From a virus, in the IMG/VR virus record IMGVR_UViG_3300041955_000087, positions 1 to 22,469 of that record: 22,469 nt of DNA, one strand, 5' to 3'. The notes beneath the pieces were generated by a model. That model was not told where the DNA came from. It ran no database searches and was given only the letters and a program-made list of their open reading frames with translations. This document shows, piece by piece, positions 15,854-22,241 of this stretch. Numbering within the stretch: position 1 is the stretch's first letter; each line of letters starts with the position of its first letter. A program made the position numbers and the translations under genes.

Positions 15854-15953
15854 GAACCCTGTGTCACAGGTAGACCCGGAGATTTGTGCCCGTCACAACT
15901 GTAGAACCCTTCAGCCAGGTTGTCCCAAGATTACGCTCTCGTTAGCGGCACTA
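15854..15953 (-). ncRNA. Candidate tandem structured leader RNA ahead of scaffold and coat
   Basis: Two ~50-base segments, at 15904-15953 and 15854-15903, align with each other. Both have GAACCCT at the same end and AGGT-x-G-x-CCC after it on the plus strand. As minus-strand RNA each can form two hairpins in the same order. The first pair is CGCT/AGCG (15934-15947) and TTGTG/CACAA (15884-15898), different bases in the same place. The second is AACCT/GGGTT (15905-15921) and CCTGT/ACAGG (15858-15870). The segment lies in the 5' leader predicted from the promoter at 15956-15984. It does not fold as a tRNA. Function unknown; the repeats and pairings are seen, the RNA role is inferred. Confidence 0.4.
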
Positions 15954-15955
15954 AT

Positions 15956-15984
15956 AATATAGCGTTAAATATTATGGAAATCAA
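15956..15984 (-). promoter_or_regulatory. Sigma70-type promoter for the scaffold-coat operon
   Basis: On the minus strand TTGATT (15979-15984) and TATATT (15956-15961) are separated by exactly 17 bases. Transcription would start near 15949 and give a leader of about 117 bases before the scaffold ATG. This is the only gap of this size in the minus-strand gene run, which supports an internal late or host-polymerase promoter here. Confidence 0.55.
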
Positions 15985-16046
15985 CCGTATTGGTATGATT
16001 TGTGCAAATAGCTATTAATTGATCAGTAAATAACCATGAAAAATTC

Positions 16047-16071
16047 AACTCTTCGATTTAATCGAATAGTT
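16047..16071 (+). promoter_or_regulatory. 25-bp imperfect palindrome, candidate operator
   Basis: Arms AACTCTTCGAT and ATCGAATAGTT flank TTA; ten of eleven positions pair, and the inner six (TTCGAT/ATCGAA) are perfect. It covers the -35 position of the plus-strand promoter that follows and no T-run comes after it, so an operator for a dimeric repressor or activator fits better than a terminator. No regulator gene is in the window. Confidence 0.45.
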
Positions 16072-16087
16072 CACCCTGTGATAGAAT
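16059..16087 (+). promoter_or_regulatory. Extended -10 promoter for the inverted two-gene cassette
   Basis: TAGAAT at 16082-16087 is preceded directly by TGA, giving an extended -10 (TGN). The -35 position (about 16059-16064) is not consensus and lies inside the palindrome at 16047-16071. Transcription would start near 16094 and the first ATG is at 16112 behind AGGAATTATTC. An extended -10 can work without a good -35, and the overlap with a dyad suggests regulated expression. Confidence 0.45.
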
Positions 16088-16111
16088 TTGATTTTTAACC
16101 AGGAATTATTC

Positions 16112-16492
16112 ATGTCAAATCGCAAGCAAGTTATCGATAAAGCTATATTTCATTTGTTTGACGCTCTCAGCTCAGCAAATGAAAAGTTTTTTAGGCCACT
16201 GACCGAAGAAGCAATCACTCCCCAAGAATATGGTGAAATCCAAGTAACAGCAGCAGCTAACTATCTTCGTTATTGCATTTTCTCTAACATTGCAGAGGCA
16301 GACAGAGAAAAAGCAATTGATTTGATTTGCGAGGGAATGAAAGTCAAGCCTACCAATATGGATGACCAAGCTCCAAAACTGTTTGCCGACCAAGCCAAAG
16401 TTGATTTTGGTAGCATTATAGGCGGAGCAACCGCATTAACCTCTGTCATAGTGGGTGCTGATGAGCTTGTTGGTGGCCACGAAGAAGAATGA
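16112..16492 (+). CDS. Hypothetical protein, first gene of an inverted cassette
   Basis: The start at 16112 (ATG behind AGGA) is preferred to an in-frame TTG at 16088; the product is 126 residues. It is one of only two plus-strand genes here. The N-terminal 75 residues are helical (QVIDKAIFHLFDALSSAN, then EKAIDLICEGMKV). Residues ~99-116 are hydrophobic and Gly-rich (FGSIIGGATALTSVIVGA), possibly membrane-associated, and the tail is acidic (GGHEEE). No enzyme or DNA-binding motif is seen and the family is not recognised. It lies between portal and scaffold, where P22-like operons normally have no opposite-strand gene, so it may be a moron acting on the host or on other phages; that is a guess. 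Confidence 0.68.
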   Translation: MSNRKQVIDKAIFHLFDALSSANEKFFRPLTEEAITPQEYGEIQVTAAANYLRYCIFSNIAEADREKAIDLICEGMKVKPTNMDDQAPKLFADQAKVDFGSIIGGATALTSVIVGADELVGGHEEE

Positions 16493-16755
16493 AGTTTTTA
16501 GATACTCTTAAGTCAGCCATCGGCCCAGTAAAGCCACCCAATGAACGCCCAGACAACTTCTGGGCTGAGATTGGACATCTATGCATGAAAACAAAGCCCC
16601 AGGCTTTCATTGGTCGCCGGATATCTGTTGATTTGGGCGATGGATGGAACGACAAAGCAAGTTTTGATTTCAACCAAACTTTATCAAAGAACGAATCAAC
16701 CAAACAACAGCCCACCCCACTAGAACAGGCAGTAAAATTGCTCCCAAAATCATAA
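16489..16755 (+). CDS. Hypothetical protein, second gene of the inverted cassette
   Basis: An 88-residue protein whose ATG overlaps the stop of the previous gene (ATGA), so the two are probably translated together. The sequence is polar: PNERPDNFWAEIGHLCMKTK near 17-36, IGRRISVDLGDGWNDKASFD near 41-60, then a Gln/Thr/Pro-rich tail. No signal peptide, membrane segment or known motif is visible. It ends 5 bases from the end of the convergent 63-residue gene, with no clear terminator between them, so transcripts from both sides probably overlap. Function unknown. Confidence 0.65.
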   Translation: MKFLDTLKSAIGPVKPPNERPDNFWAEIGHLCMKTKPQAFIGRRISVDLGDGWNDKASFDFNQTLSKNESTKQQPTPLEQAVKLLPKS

Positions 16756-16760
16756 CAAGC

Positions 16761-16952
16761 TCACAAAATGTCATGGATAGCCCTTAGCTTTCCTTCCAAT
16801 GCCTTGGCATACTCACATAGCTTTTCATGTTCTCTTGCCGCGCGCCACAGCTCACTGTTTCGATTGGTTTCATACTGAATTAAATAGAACGGTCTAGCGC
16901 TTGTTTCTGAATAAAGCCTAAACCATTCGTTTCTTTCGTCAACCAAACTCAT
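16761..16952 (-). CDS. Small hypothetical protein after the portal gene
   Basis: A 63-residue protein starting at an ATGA overlap with the portal stop, with GGTG just upstream. The composition is helical and charged (NEWFRLYSETSARPFYLIQY, then ELWRAAREHEKLCEYAKALE), suggesting one or two amphipathic helices or a short coiled coil. It is the last minus-strand gene before the inverted cassette. No family recognised; the overlap argues that it is real and co-translated with portal. Confidence 0.6.
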   Translation of the reverse strand: MSLVDERNEWFRLYSETSARPFYLIQYETNRNSELWRAAREHEKLCEYAKALEGKLRAIHDIL

Positions 16953-19201
16953 TTTTCACCTTTCACTATTTTCTCCATAGCCCTGTCTGCCTCTGATTCT
17001 GCGCGTTCGTGCTCTCTATCAGCAGCCAAAGCAGCTAAGGCCCTGTCAGCCTGTTTACCAGCCAAGCCATGCTTATGTTCACTCTCTTTGATTGCAGCGT
17101 CTATAACCTTATTGATGCGCTCATCATCGGCTTTCTGCTGCTCAATGCCCACTTTTGTTTCCGCAATAGACAATTCTGCCAAAATCTTAGCAATCTCAAC
17201 TTGTAGCTTCTTGTTATCCATCTCAAGCTCAGCCATCTTAGCGGCTGATTTCATTTCTTCTGAGCGAGCAGCTTGCTGAACCTTGGCCATTCCGACTTGA
17301 TTTTCTGACTGGACTTGCTGAGCAGCGATTTGAACCATTTGTTGGTCTATCTTAGGCTGTTGTGATTGCATTTCCATCGCTTTTTGCTTCATTTCAGCTT
17401 GTTGCTGGCTATATTCTTCCCAGCGTACTTTCATAGTTTCAACATTGCGCATTTCTACATTGTCGAGAACCAAGTCACCACATGCATCATTGATAAATTG
17501 ACCAAGGCTAGGTATGGCATTACTGAGTGCAATAACTTGCTGAAGTGCGCGAGACTGTTGTAGACCGAAGCTAACGCCCGCACTGATTTTGATTTTAAAG
17601 GCACCAGGCTCAAAATCTATCATCACCCCGCCAGGTTGGTTAATCATCTCATATGAGCGTTTACCTTCTTGCGATATCACAGGTATAGAACGCGGAGTCT
17701 TGTAGTACATTGGCATCATGTCGATAACCATCTGCGCGCATGATTCTAAACCCAAAAGATAGTTATTCATATAGGGCATTGCTGATGCGTTACTCAGCGT
17801 TGTGATTTCCTGCACAGCCTTACCTGACATTTCGGCTGATGTGAGTTGAGTCATGCTGGTGTCAAAGTTACCCAAAGCGTTTTGGATGACAGTATCAGCA
17901 GCCATGAAGGCTTCCATCACATCTTGTGGCAAACCTTGCCTAGGCGCAATTATGGGAGGCTGCAAGGGCACATTAGGGTTGCCATTGTGGAAAGCATTAT
18001 AAATAAGGGTTGTTGTGTTTTGTGGCTTACGATACAAATCTAAATATTGAGGCGGGATACTTTCCAAGGAGGCAATGATTTGCGCGGGGCGCATGTTTTC
18101 AATCTCATTGACCAATACTTGACCCGCAAAGTTCTTCATCCGCTGAGCACCTTCAGCATTATAAAAGATAGGCTTGGTCATTTGATAGCTTGAGCCTGTT
18201 GTATCGTCTTTGGATACTACTGAGTTACCATCAAAGAACTTGATGGGCAAACATGGATAATCTGTGTCTTCTTCGTTCAAAATGTCATTGCGCACCATTT
18301 GGAAGCGTTTAATCGTGGTGATTTCAGTTTCACGGGTATCAACTATCATTGGCACTTGAGCCAATATTCCGGCTTCTTCCCATGCTTTGACAAAATTCTT
18401 ATATTCTTTGTCGGTCATGTTTTCATCGTTCGATAGTCGATGTAATTTGACCTTCTTCTTAACCTTCTCATAGTAATCAGCCACCATGATGATATGGTCT
18501 TGTCCTACTTTAAAGCTCCAGTTGAACGGGCCAAAGCTTCCCATCCCAGAACTAGAAGTGATGAATTTATCCTGAAACTTATACTTAGAGATATCGACCT
18601 CGGGGAACTCACGCTCAAAGTCTTCTTTGCGCATGGGGACAATCTCGAAGCAGTAATCGCCGTCTGATTTGTCTGGAGCAGCGGCCAAGGAATCAAAGCC
18701 AACCAGCGTTTGATCATATGTGCGCTGCATCTTGATATGCTGTAAGAATGACTTGGAATCCACATAATCAGTAAAGATTTTAACCGAGCTATAACCACCT
18801 GATAGACTGTCTCGATAGACTTCCTTCTCCATTCCGCGCTTGTTAGACTCTTGCAGGGTATAGCGCATGAAGCCCTCAAGCACACGTATTTGCTCAGCTT
18901 GCAGTTTCTTTTGCTGCATATCCCCCGGCATATAGTCATCAGATGTGTGGATTTCGATAGACGGCTCGTGCTTAGCAAACTCGCCGATGAGCCTAGATAA
19001 GTAAGCTTCAAGAATATTGAACTCTAAACTGTTTCTTAACAGTTCATTGTTGACGTCTTTGCCTGAGTCGCCCATGGTTGTGACAAAGATGAAATTACGG
19101 AAGCGAGTGTATCGCTCATAGTTACCTTTGAAGCCCTGGTAACTATTCTCAATATTCTTTTTGATTCTTTTGAGCTGTATACCTTTTTGTATATCGTCCA
19201 T
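16949..19201 (-). CDS. Portal protein, P22 gp1-like
   Basis: A 750-residue protein (P22 portal has 725) starting 11 bases after the terminase stop, with AGGTAA before the ATG. The N-terminal half has the P22-type portal pattern: RYTRFRNFIFVTTMGDSG, then LEFNILEAYLSRLIGEFAKH with EPSIEIH, then YRDSLSGGYSSVKIFTDY and FDSLAAAPDKSDGDYCFEIV. From about residue 590 the protein becomes Gln/Lys/Glu-rich coiled coil (QQAEMKQKAMEMQSQQ, KKLQVEIAKILAELSIAE). This matches the C-terminal barrel that in P22 extends into the capsid. As a dodecamer it would sit at one capsid vertex, bind terminase during packaging and then the gp4-like adaptor. Confidence 0.88.
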   Translation of the reverse strand: MDDIQKGIQLKRIKKNIENSYQGFKGNYERYTRFRNFIFVTTMGDSGKDVNNELLRNSLEFNILEAYLSRLIGEFAKHEPSIEIHTSDDYMPGDMQQKKLQAEQIRVLEGFMRYTLQESNKRGMEKEVYRDSLSGGYSSVKIFTDYVDSKSFLQHIKMQRTYDQTLVGFDSLAAAPDKSDGDYCFEIVPMRKEDFEREFPEVDISKYKFQDKFITSSSGMGSFGPFNWSFKVGQDHIIMVADYYEKVKKKVKLHRLSNDENMTDKEYKNFVKAWEEAGILAQVPMIVDTRETEITTIKRFQMVRNDILNEEDTDYPCLPIKFFDGNSVVSKDDTTGSSYQMTKPIFYNAEGAQRMKNFAGQVLVNEIENMRPAQIIASLESIPPQYLDLYRKPQNTTTLIYNAFHNGNPNVPLQPPIIAPRQGLPQDVMEAFMAADTVIQNALGNFDTSMTQLTSAEMSGKAVQEITTLSNASAMPYMNNYLLGLESCAQMVIDMMPMYYKTPRSIPVISQEGKRSYEMINQPGGVMIDFEPGAFKIKISAGVSFGLQQSRALQQVIALSNAIPSLGQFINDACGDLVLDNVEMRNVETMKVRWEEYSQQQAEMKQKAMEMQSQQPKIDQQMVQIAAQQVQSENQVGMAKVQQAARSEEMKSAAKMAELEMDNKKLQVEIAKILAELSIAETKVGIEQQKADDERINKVIDAAIKESEHKHGLAGKQADRALAALAADREHERAESEADRAMEKIVKGEK

Positions 19202-19212
19202 GGGTTACCTGC

Positions 19213-21741
19213 TTATAAGTGCATCGAATTAAGGTTTTGTTGTCTAAGTGCGTCTAGTCTGTTTGCTGAGCCTACAAAGGCTTTTAAGACTTCAGACTGT
19301 TTGTCTTCATGAGGTAAGATAGTTCCATCAATGAGGGTGGCTCGGCAGGCCATTTCAAGTGTGTCACAATTTGAAACCAGAACATCATTAGCATAGTAGA
19401 CGCCGTGGTTTTCAATAGTGATATTATAAACGGGACATCCGTGCGTTATGTGTCCAGCACTTTCTGGAACAATATTTTCTTGTCTTATCTGCATGAGTTG
19501 ATTTTTTTGTTTCAAACTCACTTCCGCAGAGCAAGCAATTAAGCTTGAGTATTGGTTGTTTGGCATGCTGCCATTTGCAGCGACAGGCGATTGAGCAGAA
19601 ATAAGATCTGGATGGTTTTTTTGATTCATACTCAGTTCCACATATCTTACAAACATATTTATGAAAAGGTCGTACTTGCTTCTTAGCGTTTTCAGAATGC
19701 CACTTTCTCCCCTCGGGGCTTGCATGCCATTCTTTAGCTTTATCTTGAGCCTTTCTAAGATGCTTGATATTTTGGTTTGATTTTCCATAAATGGATTTTT
19801 GCTGTTTATGCTCATCCATATGTTGCTTATGCGAAATACATTCCAAATTGCCAATGTCGTTATTAAAATGGTCGCCGTCTTTGTGATGAACGACCCAGCC
19901 CTCAGGAACTTCTTGTTCGTGATGAAACTCCCAAATCGCAACATGCAATCCTTTTGCACGCTTTCGCCCTTCATTGGTTGTGCTTTGGCTAAGATAATAG
20001 CGTCCCTTCCCCATGAGCCTGTAATCGATTCCATTGAAAGTAATAGTTTTCTGTATTTCCATTGCAATAACTCTCCAAATGATAGGAGACTTATTCTAAC
20101 ACTCATATCTACTGTATCCAATGGCTTAAAACCATCGCTTGTGAATATAGGGTGATTGCGCGTTCCAGTTAATCCTGCTTTTGATATTACTTGCGCATCT
20201 CGTCGCGTCATTCCGGCAGCTGTTACGCGATCAACACCAAATGGAGTTATAACCCAATCGCCAATACGCATATCTTGAATATTTTTATAGCCAAATGGCG
20301 TGGCTATCTTCGTGTTAGCTATAAAGCAAACATCGTCGTGGGCGTGTGATTGGTTGCCTGTGATTTTGCGCATATGCTCCAAACATCGCTCAGTATGTTT
20401 GCCAGTACGTGGTATTGATATCTGCTTGGATGCCACAAACTTTTGGCATTCAAAGAAGCGGGCTGTCTTATTGCCTCCGCCAGCGTTACGCTCAACGTCC
20501 ATTATACGAAGCCCGGGCACTGTCTTAAGTATCGAGGTCAACGTGACGCCTGTTGATTTCTTTTCAATCAAGACCCAATCAGGTCTAATGGGATAGCGCA
20601 TACATTCTTGGTAGAAGTCATAGAACTCAGCCTCTAGGTCTTTAGGCTCGATGCGAACTTCTCGACAACCCAGCCAATGCAGGCCATAGACACCAAAGTC
20701 AATGCCTCGATGCTCTATCTTATATATGCCCCAGAATGACATGGCGGTCGCGTCGTTCCAGGTCTTATCAGTTTCCGCGCTGTCAATTGTCAAGAATGTA
20801 GACAGAATAGGAGGGTCAATGTCCGTCAAATGGAACCAATCGCGCTGAAATATGCCGCCCCCAGGGGGTTGGGGTTGCTGCATCTGTTGTGCCCAAAAGT
20901 TGTATGGGTCTTTGTCGCGCATTATCAGAAGTTCGGACTTAGGATGCTCCTCGGGGTACAGTGCGTTATCGTGCTCATCCAGTGCTGTTAAGATGACTTT
21001 TTTCCACTCGTAGCCCTCTTTGCCATCAAGAAAGAAAGCCGGTAAGTCATCCTCATGGAGACGCTGACCGATGAATATACGCGCCACATTGTGCGAGCGA
21101 GGGCGCATTGTGATCGTGCCCTTGTAGTTATCAATCACCTTGTTACGCAATAGCTCTGAGAATGTATCAGTGTACTTGTGCATGTCATCCATCAGAACGC
21201 AACCGGAAAAGCGGTCGCAATTGGGCAATCCAGCATCAGCCCCAACGATAGTCATTTCAGCACCGAAGGCCGTACAAATGCCGCCAGCCTCCGTTTTGAA
21301 ATTGCCCTTGCTCTTTGAGTCTTGCCTCAGATGCACACCAAAAAGCCGTTTATACTCGCTCATTTCCATGATTTCTTTAATGGTTGATGTATGCTTTACT
21401 GCGAGGTCGTACCCCACAGATATATACAAAAAATTACAATCAGGATAATTAGCATAACACCAAGCCACCCAGTAGACTAGCAACGTTGATTTACCATAAC
21501 CAGGCGGAACATTGATTACCAATCGCGTTGTCTTCATATTGAAGACAGCCTTTAGTTCACGCGCCATTGTAATAACGTGCGACTCCTTGCCGGGTGGGCA
21601 AGAAATACTGAAGGGTCGCCCGTTCTTGAGTTCATAGAAAACACGAACGAAAAGCAAGAAGGAACCCTTCAGGTCTGCGCTCGTGTAGTCATATTCTGCA
21701 AGAGTCGGGACGGGTAAGTGTCCGTGGTCTTGTATTGTCAT
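19213..21741 (-). CDS. Terminase large subunit, interrupted by an intein
   Basis: 842 residues as translated; removing the intein (residues 472-791) leaves 522, a usual size for this family. The ATPase has Walker A VPPGYGKST (78-86) and Walker B VLMDDM (182-187). The RNase H-like nuclease has Asp320 in FLTIDSA, Glu393 in LIEKKSTG, and a late H-D-D-V-C-D motif. The intein splits that last motif between Val471 and Cys792, so Asp470 and Asp793 are brought together only after splicing. The precursor is therefore probably unable to cut DNA. The start overlaps the preceding stop (TGATG) with no strong ribosome binding site, implying coupling. The enzyme packages DNA through the portal encoded next. 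Confidence 0.92.
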   Translation of the reverse strand: MTIQDHGHLPVPTLAEYDYTSADLKGSFLLFVRVFYELKNGRPFSISCPPGKESHVITMARELKAVFNMKTTRLVINVPPGYGKSTLLVYWVAWCYANYPDCNFLYISVGYDLAVKHTSTIKEIMEMSEYKRLFGVHLRQDSKSKGNFKTEAGGICTAFGAEMTIVGADAGLPNCDRFSGCVLMDDMHKYTDTFSELLRNKVIDNYKGTITMRPRSHNVARIFIGQRLHEDDLPAFFLDGKEGYEWKKVILTALDEHDNALYPEEHPKSELLIMRDKDPYNFWAQQMQQPQPPGGGIFQRDWFHLTDIDPPILSTFLTIDSAETDKTWNDATAMSFWGIYKIEHRGIDFGVYGLHWLGCREVRIEPKDLEAEFYDFYQECMRYPIRPDWVLIEKKSTGVTLTSILKTVPGLRIMDVERNAGGGNKTARFFECQKFVASKQISIPRTGKHTERCLEHMRKITGNQSHAHDDVCFIANTKIATPFGYKNIQDMRIGDWVITPFGVDRVTAAGMTRRDAQVISKAGLTGTRNHPIFTSDGFKPLDTVDMSVRISLLSFGELLQWKYRKLLLSMESITGSWGRDAIILAKAQPMKGESVQKDCMLRFGSFITNKKFLRAGSFITKTATILITTLAIWNVFRISNIWMSINSKNPFMENQTKISSILERLKIKLKNGMQAPRGESGILKTLRSKYDLFINMFVRYVELSMNQKNHPDLISAQSPVAANGSMPNNQYSSLIACSAEVSLKQKNQLMQIRQENIVPESAGHITHGCPVYNITIENHGVYYANDVLVSNCDTLEMACRATLIDGTILPHEDKQSEVLKAFVGSANRLDALRQQNLNSMHL
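19424..20062 (-). CDS. HNH homing endonuclease nested out of frame inside the intein
   Basis: A 212-residue protein lying wholly within the intein but in the -1 frame; its ATG begins at the third base of an intein codon. GGAGAG sits 8 bases before the ATG. Residues ~36-85 form an HNH_3-type nuclease: GLHVAIWEFH, then VPEGWVVHHKDGDHFNN (His59, His60, Asn68) and IGNLECISHKQH (His78). Residues ~109-128 (KEWHASPEGRKWHSENAKK) are a basic linker. Two Cys4 zinc-binding motifs follow: C138-x2-C141/C156-x3-C160 and C176-x2-C179/C198-x3-C202, likely for DNA binding. The stop falls in intein block F. It would cut intein-free terminase alleles and spread the intein. It is normally fused in frame within an intein; here it is a separate overlapping gene. 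Confidence 0.88.
   Translation of the reverse strand: MEIQKTITFNGIDYRLMGKGRYYLSQSTTNEGRKRAKGLHVAIWEFHHEQEVPEGWVVHHKDGDHFNNDIGNLECISHKQHMDEHKQQKSIYGKSNQNIKHLRKAQDKAKEWHASPEGRKWHSENAKKQVRPFHKYVCKICGTEYESKKPSRSYFCSIACRCKWQHAKQPILKLNCLLCGSEFETKKSTHADKTRKYCSRKCWTHNARMSRL
20071..20121 (-). promoter_or_regulatory. Internal promoter and ribosome binding site for the nested HNH gene
   Basis: Within intein codons for LDTVDMSVRIS, the minus strand reads TTGGAT (20116-20121), 17 bases, then TAGAAT (20093-20098) with TGT directly before it as an extended -10. Transcription would start near 20086. GGAGAG at 20071-20076 is then 8 bases before the HNH ATG. The Shine-Dalgarno is strong; the promoter is plausible but untested, since the -35 is only a partial match. 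Confidence 0.5.
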
Positions 21742-21938
21742 CAGTACGGCTTGTTATTCATCTTTTTAAGCTTGGGATAACAAGAACGGCCTGAGCCTTC
21801 AAGAGTGACTGCTTTGAGTCCGCCGTCTTTTTTCATGCTAGACTTTGCTGGCATCTTTTCATCACGCTTCTTTGATTTACGTTCTTCAGACTCGTATTTC
21901 ATTTCATGCTCTTTCATTTCGCGCATTTCGTTCATCAT
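21741..21938 (-). CDS. Small basic/charged hypothetical protein before terminase
   Basis: A 65-residue protein, rich in Lys, Glu and Met ([21 protein letters not shown]), then a basic stretch and a tail [20 protein letters not shown]. Its ATG overlaps the previous stop (ATGA) and its stop shares a base with the terminase start (TGATG), so it probably couples terminase translation. AGGAAAA lies 8 bases before the ATG; a Met at residue 2 could also be used. Short proteins of this look lie next to terminase or portal genes in many phages; role unknown. It could be a disordered nucleic-acid-binding protein. Confidence 0.62.
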   Translation of the reverse strand: MMNEMREMKEHEMKYESEERKSKKRDEKMPAKSSMKKDGGLKAVTLEGSGRSCYPKLKKMNNKPY

Positions 21939-22096
21939 TTCGATTTTCCTTTCGGTTTAGATTTGGTTTTAGATTTAGCCCTATCTTGTATAGAGTAGCC
22001 AATCGCTACAGCTTGAGAGGGCTTTTTTCCGGCTTTAATTTCCGTCTCGATGTTCTTTTCTCGTGCTTTCTTGCTTGATGATTTAACCAGCGGCAT
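21935..22096 (-). CDS. Small basic protein, DUF6496-like
   Basis: A 53-residue protein behind GAGGTGAAAGAAA. The pattern [32 protein letters not shown] resembles the short phage proteins that read N-I-x-x-E-[IV]-K-A-G-K-x-x-x-Q-A-V-A-I-[AG]-Y-S, which I associate with DUF6496; the name is from memory. The tail is [13 protein letters not shown]. It overlaps the previous gene by 14 bases and the next by 4 (ATGA). Biochemical role unknown; strongly basic, so nucleic acid binding is possible. Confidence 0.66.
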   Translation of the reverse strand: MPLVKSSSKKAREKNIETEIKAGKKPSQAVAIGYSIQDRAKSKTKSKPKGKSK

Positions 22097-22241
22097 TTTC
22101 TTTCACCTCTTCAGATTCAGCAATAGCCACGCCAGCACTAGCAGCAGCCAAGGCAAGCGCCAGGATAATTGCTTGTGTTTCTTTCTCATGTTTCTTCATC
22201 AGATTCATTGCATCTTTAAGCACTTTATCGAATATGCTCAT
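22083..22241 (-). CDS. Small predicted membrane protein
   Basis: A 52-residue protein: basic N-terminus ([15 protein letters not shown]), a hydrophobic segment at about 23-41 ([19 protein letters not shown]), and an acidic tail. This suggests one membrane-spanning helix. GAGGTG precedes the ATG, which overlaps the previous stop by 4 bases (ATGA). It overlaps the next gene by 14 bases. A holin-like role cannot be excluded, but its place in front of terminase rather than in a lysis cassette argues against it. Confidence 0.6.
   Translation of the reverse strand: MSIFDKVLKDAMNLMKKHEKETQAIILALALAAASAGVAIAESEEVKENAAG

Larger units (their letters stand above)
19369..20328 (-). mobile_element. Intein in the terminase nuclease motif, 320 residues
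   Basis: Starts at Cys472 (CFIANTKIATPFGY, block A), followed by GDWVITPFGVDRV and GLTGTRNHPIFTSDGFKPL with the TxxH of block B. It ends with PVYNITIENHGVYYANDVLVSN and a +1 Cys (blocks F and G). The terminal Asn is present; the penultimate residue is Ser instead of the usual His, which is tolerated in some inteins. Recognisable Hint sequence is about 80 residues at the N side and about 22 at the C side. The ~210 residues between them, in this frame, look like no domain: they overlap the HNH gene in another frame. Removal would restore HDDVCDTLEMACR in the terminase. Confident as an intein; splicing activity itself is inferred. Confidence 0.9.

Noticed and set aside
15854-15903. GGTTCAAAT resembling a tRNA T-loop in the scaffold leader
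   Set aside because: The flanking bases do not form the 5-bp T-stem, and no acceptor or anticodon arm fits, so it is not a tRNA.
16740-16800. Bidirectional terminator between the convergent genes
   Set aside because: The 5-base gap and its flanks contain no convincing stem with a T-run on either strand.
18505-19011. 168-codon minus-strand frame within the portal gene
   Set aside because: The translation is Ser/Leu/Cys-rich without recognisable motifs or ribosome binding site, whereas the portal frame matches its family across the region.
20000-20100. Slippery site that could fuse the intein N-part to HNH by -1 frameshift
   Set aside because: The HNH frame is -1 to the intein, so this was looked for, but no X-XXY-YYZ heptamer was found near the overlap start and the HNH gene has its own strong Shine-Dalgarno and ATG.
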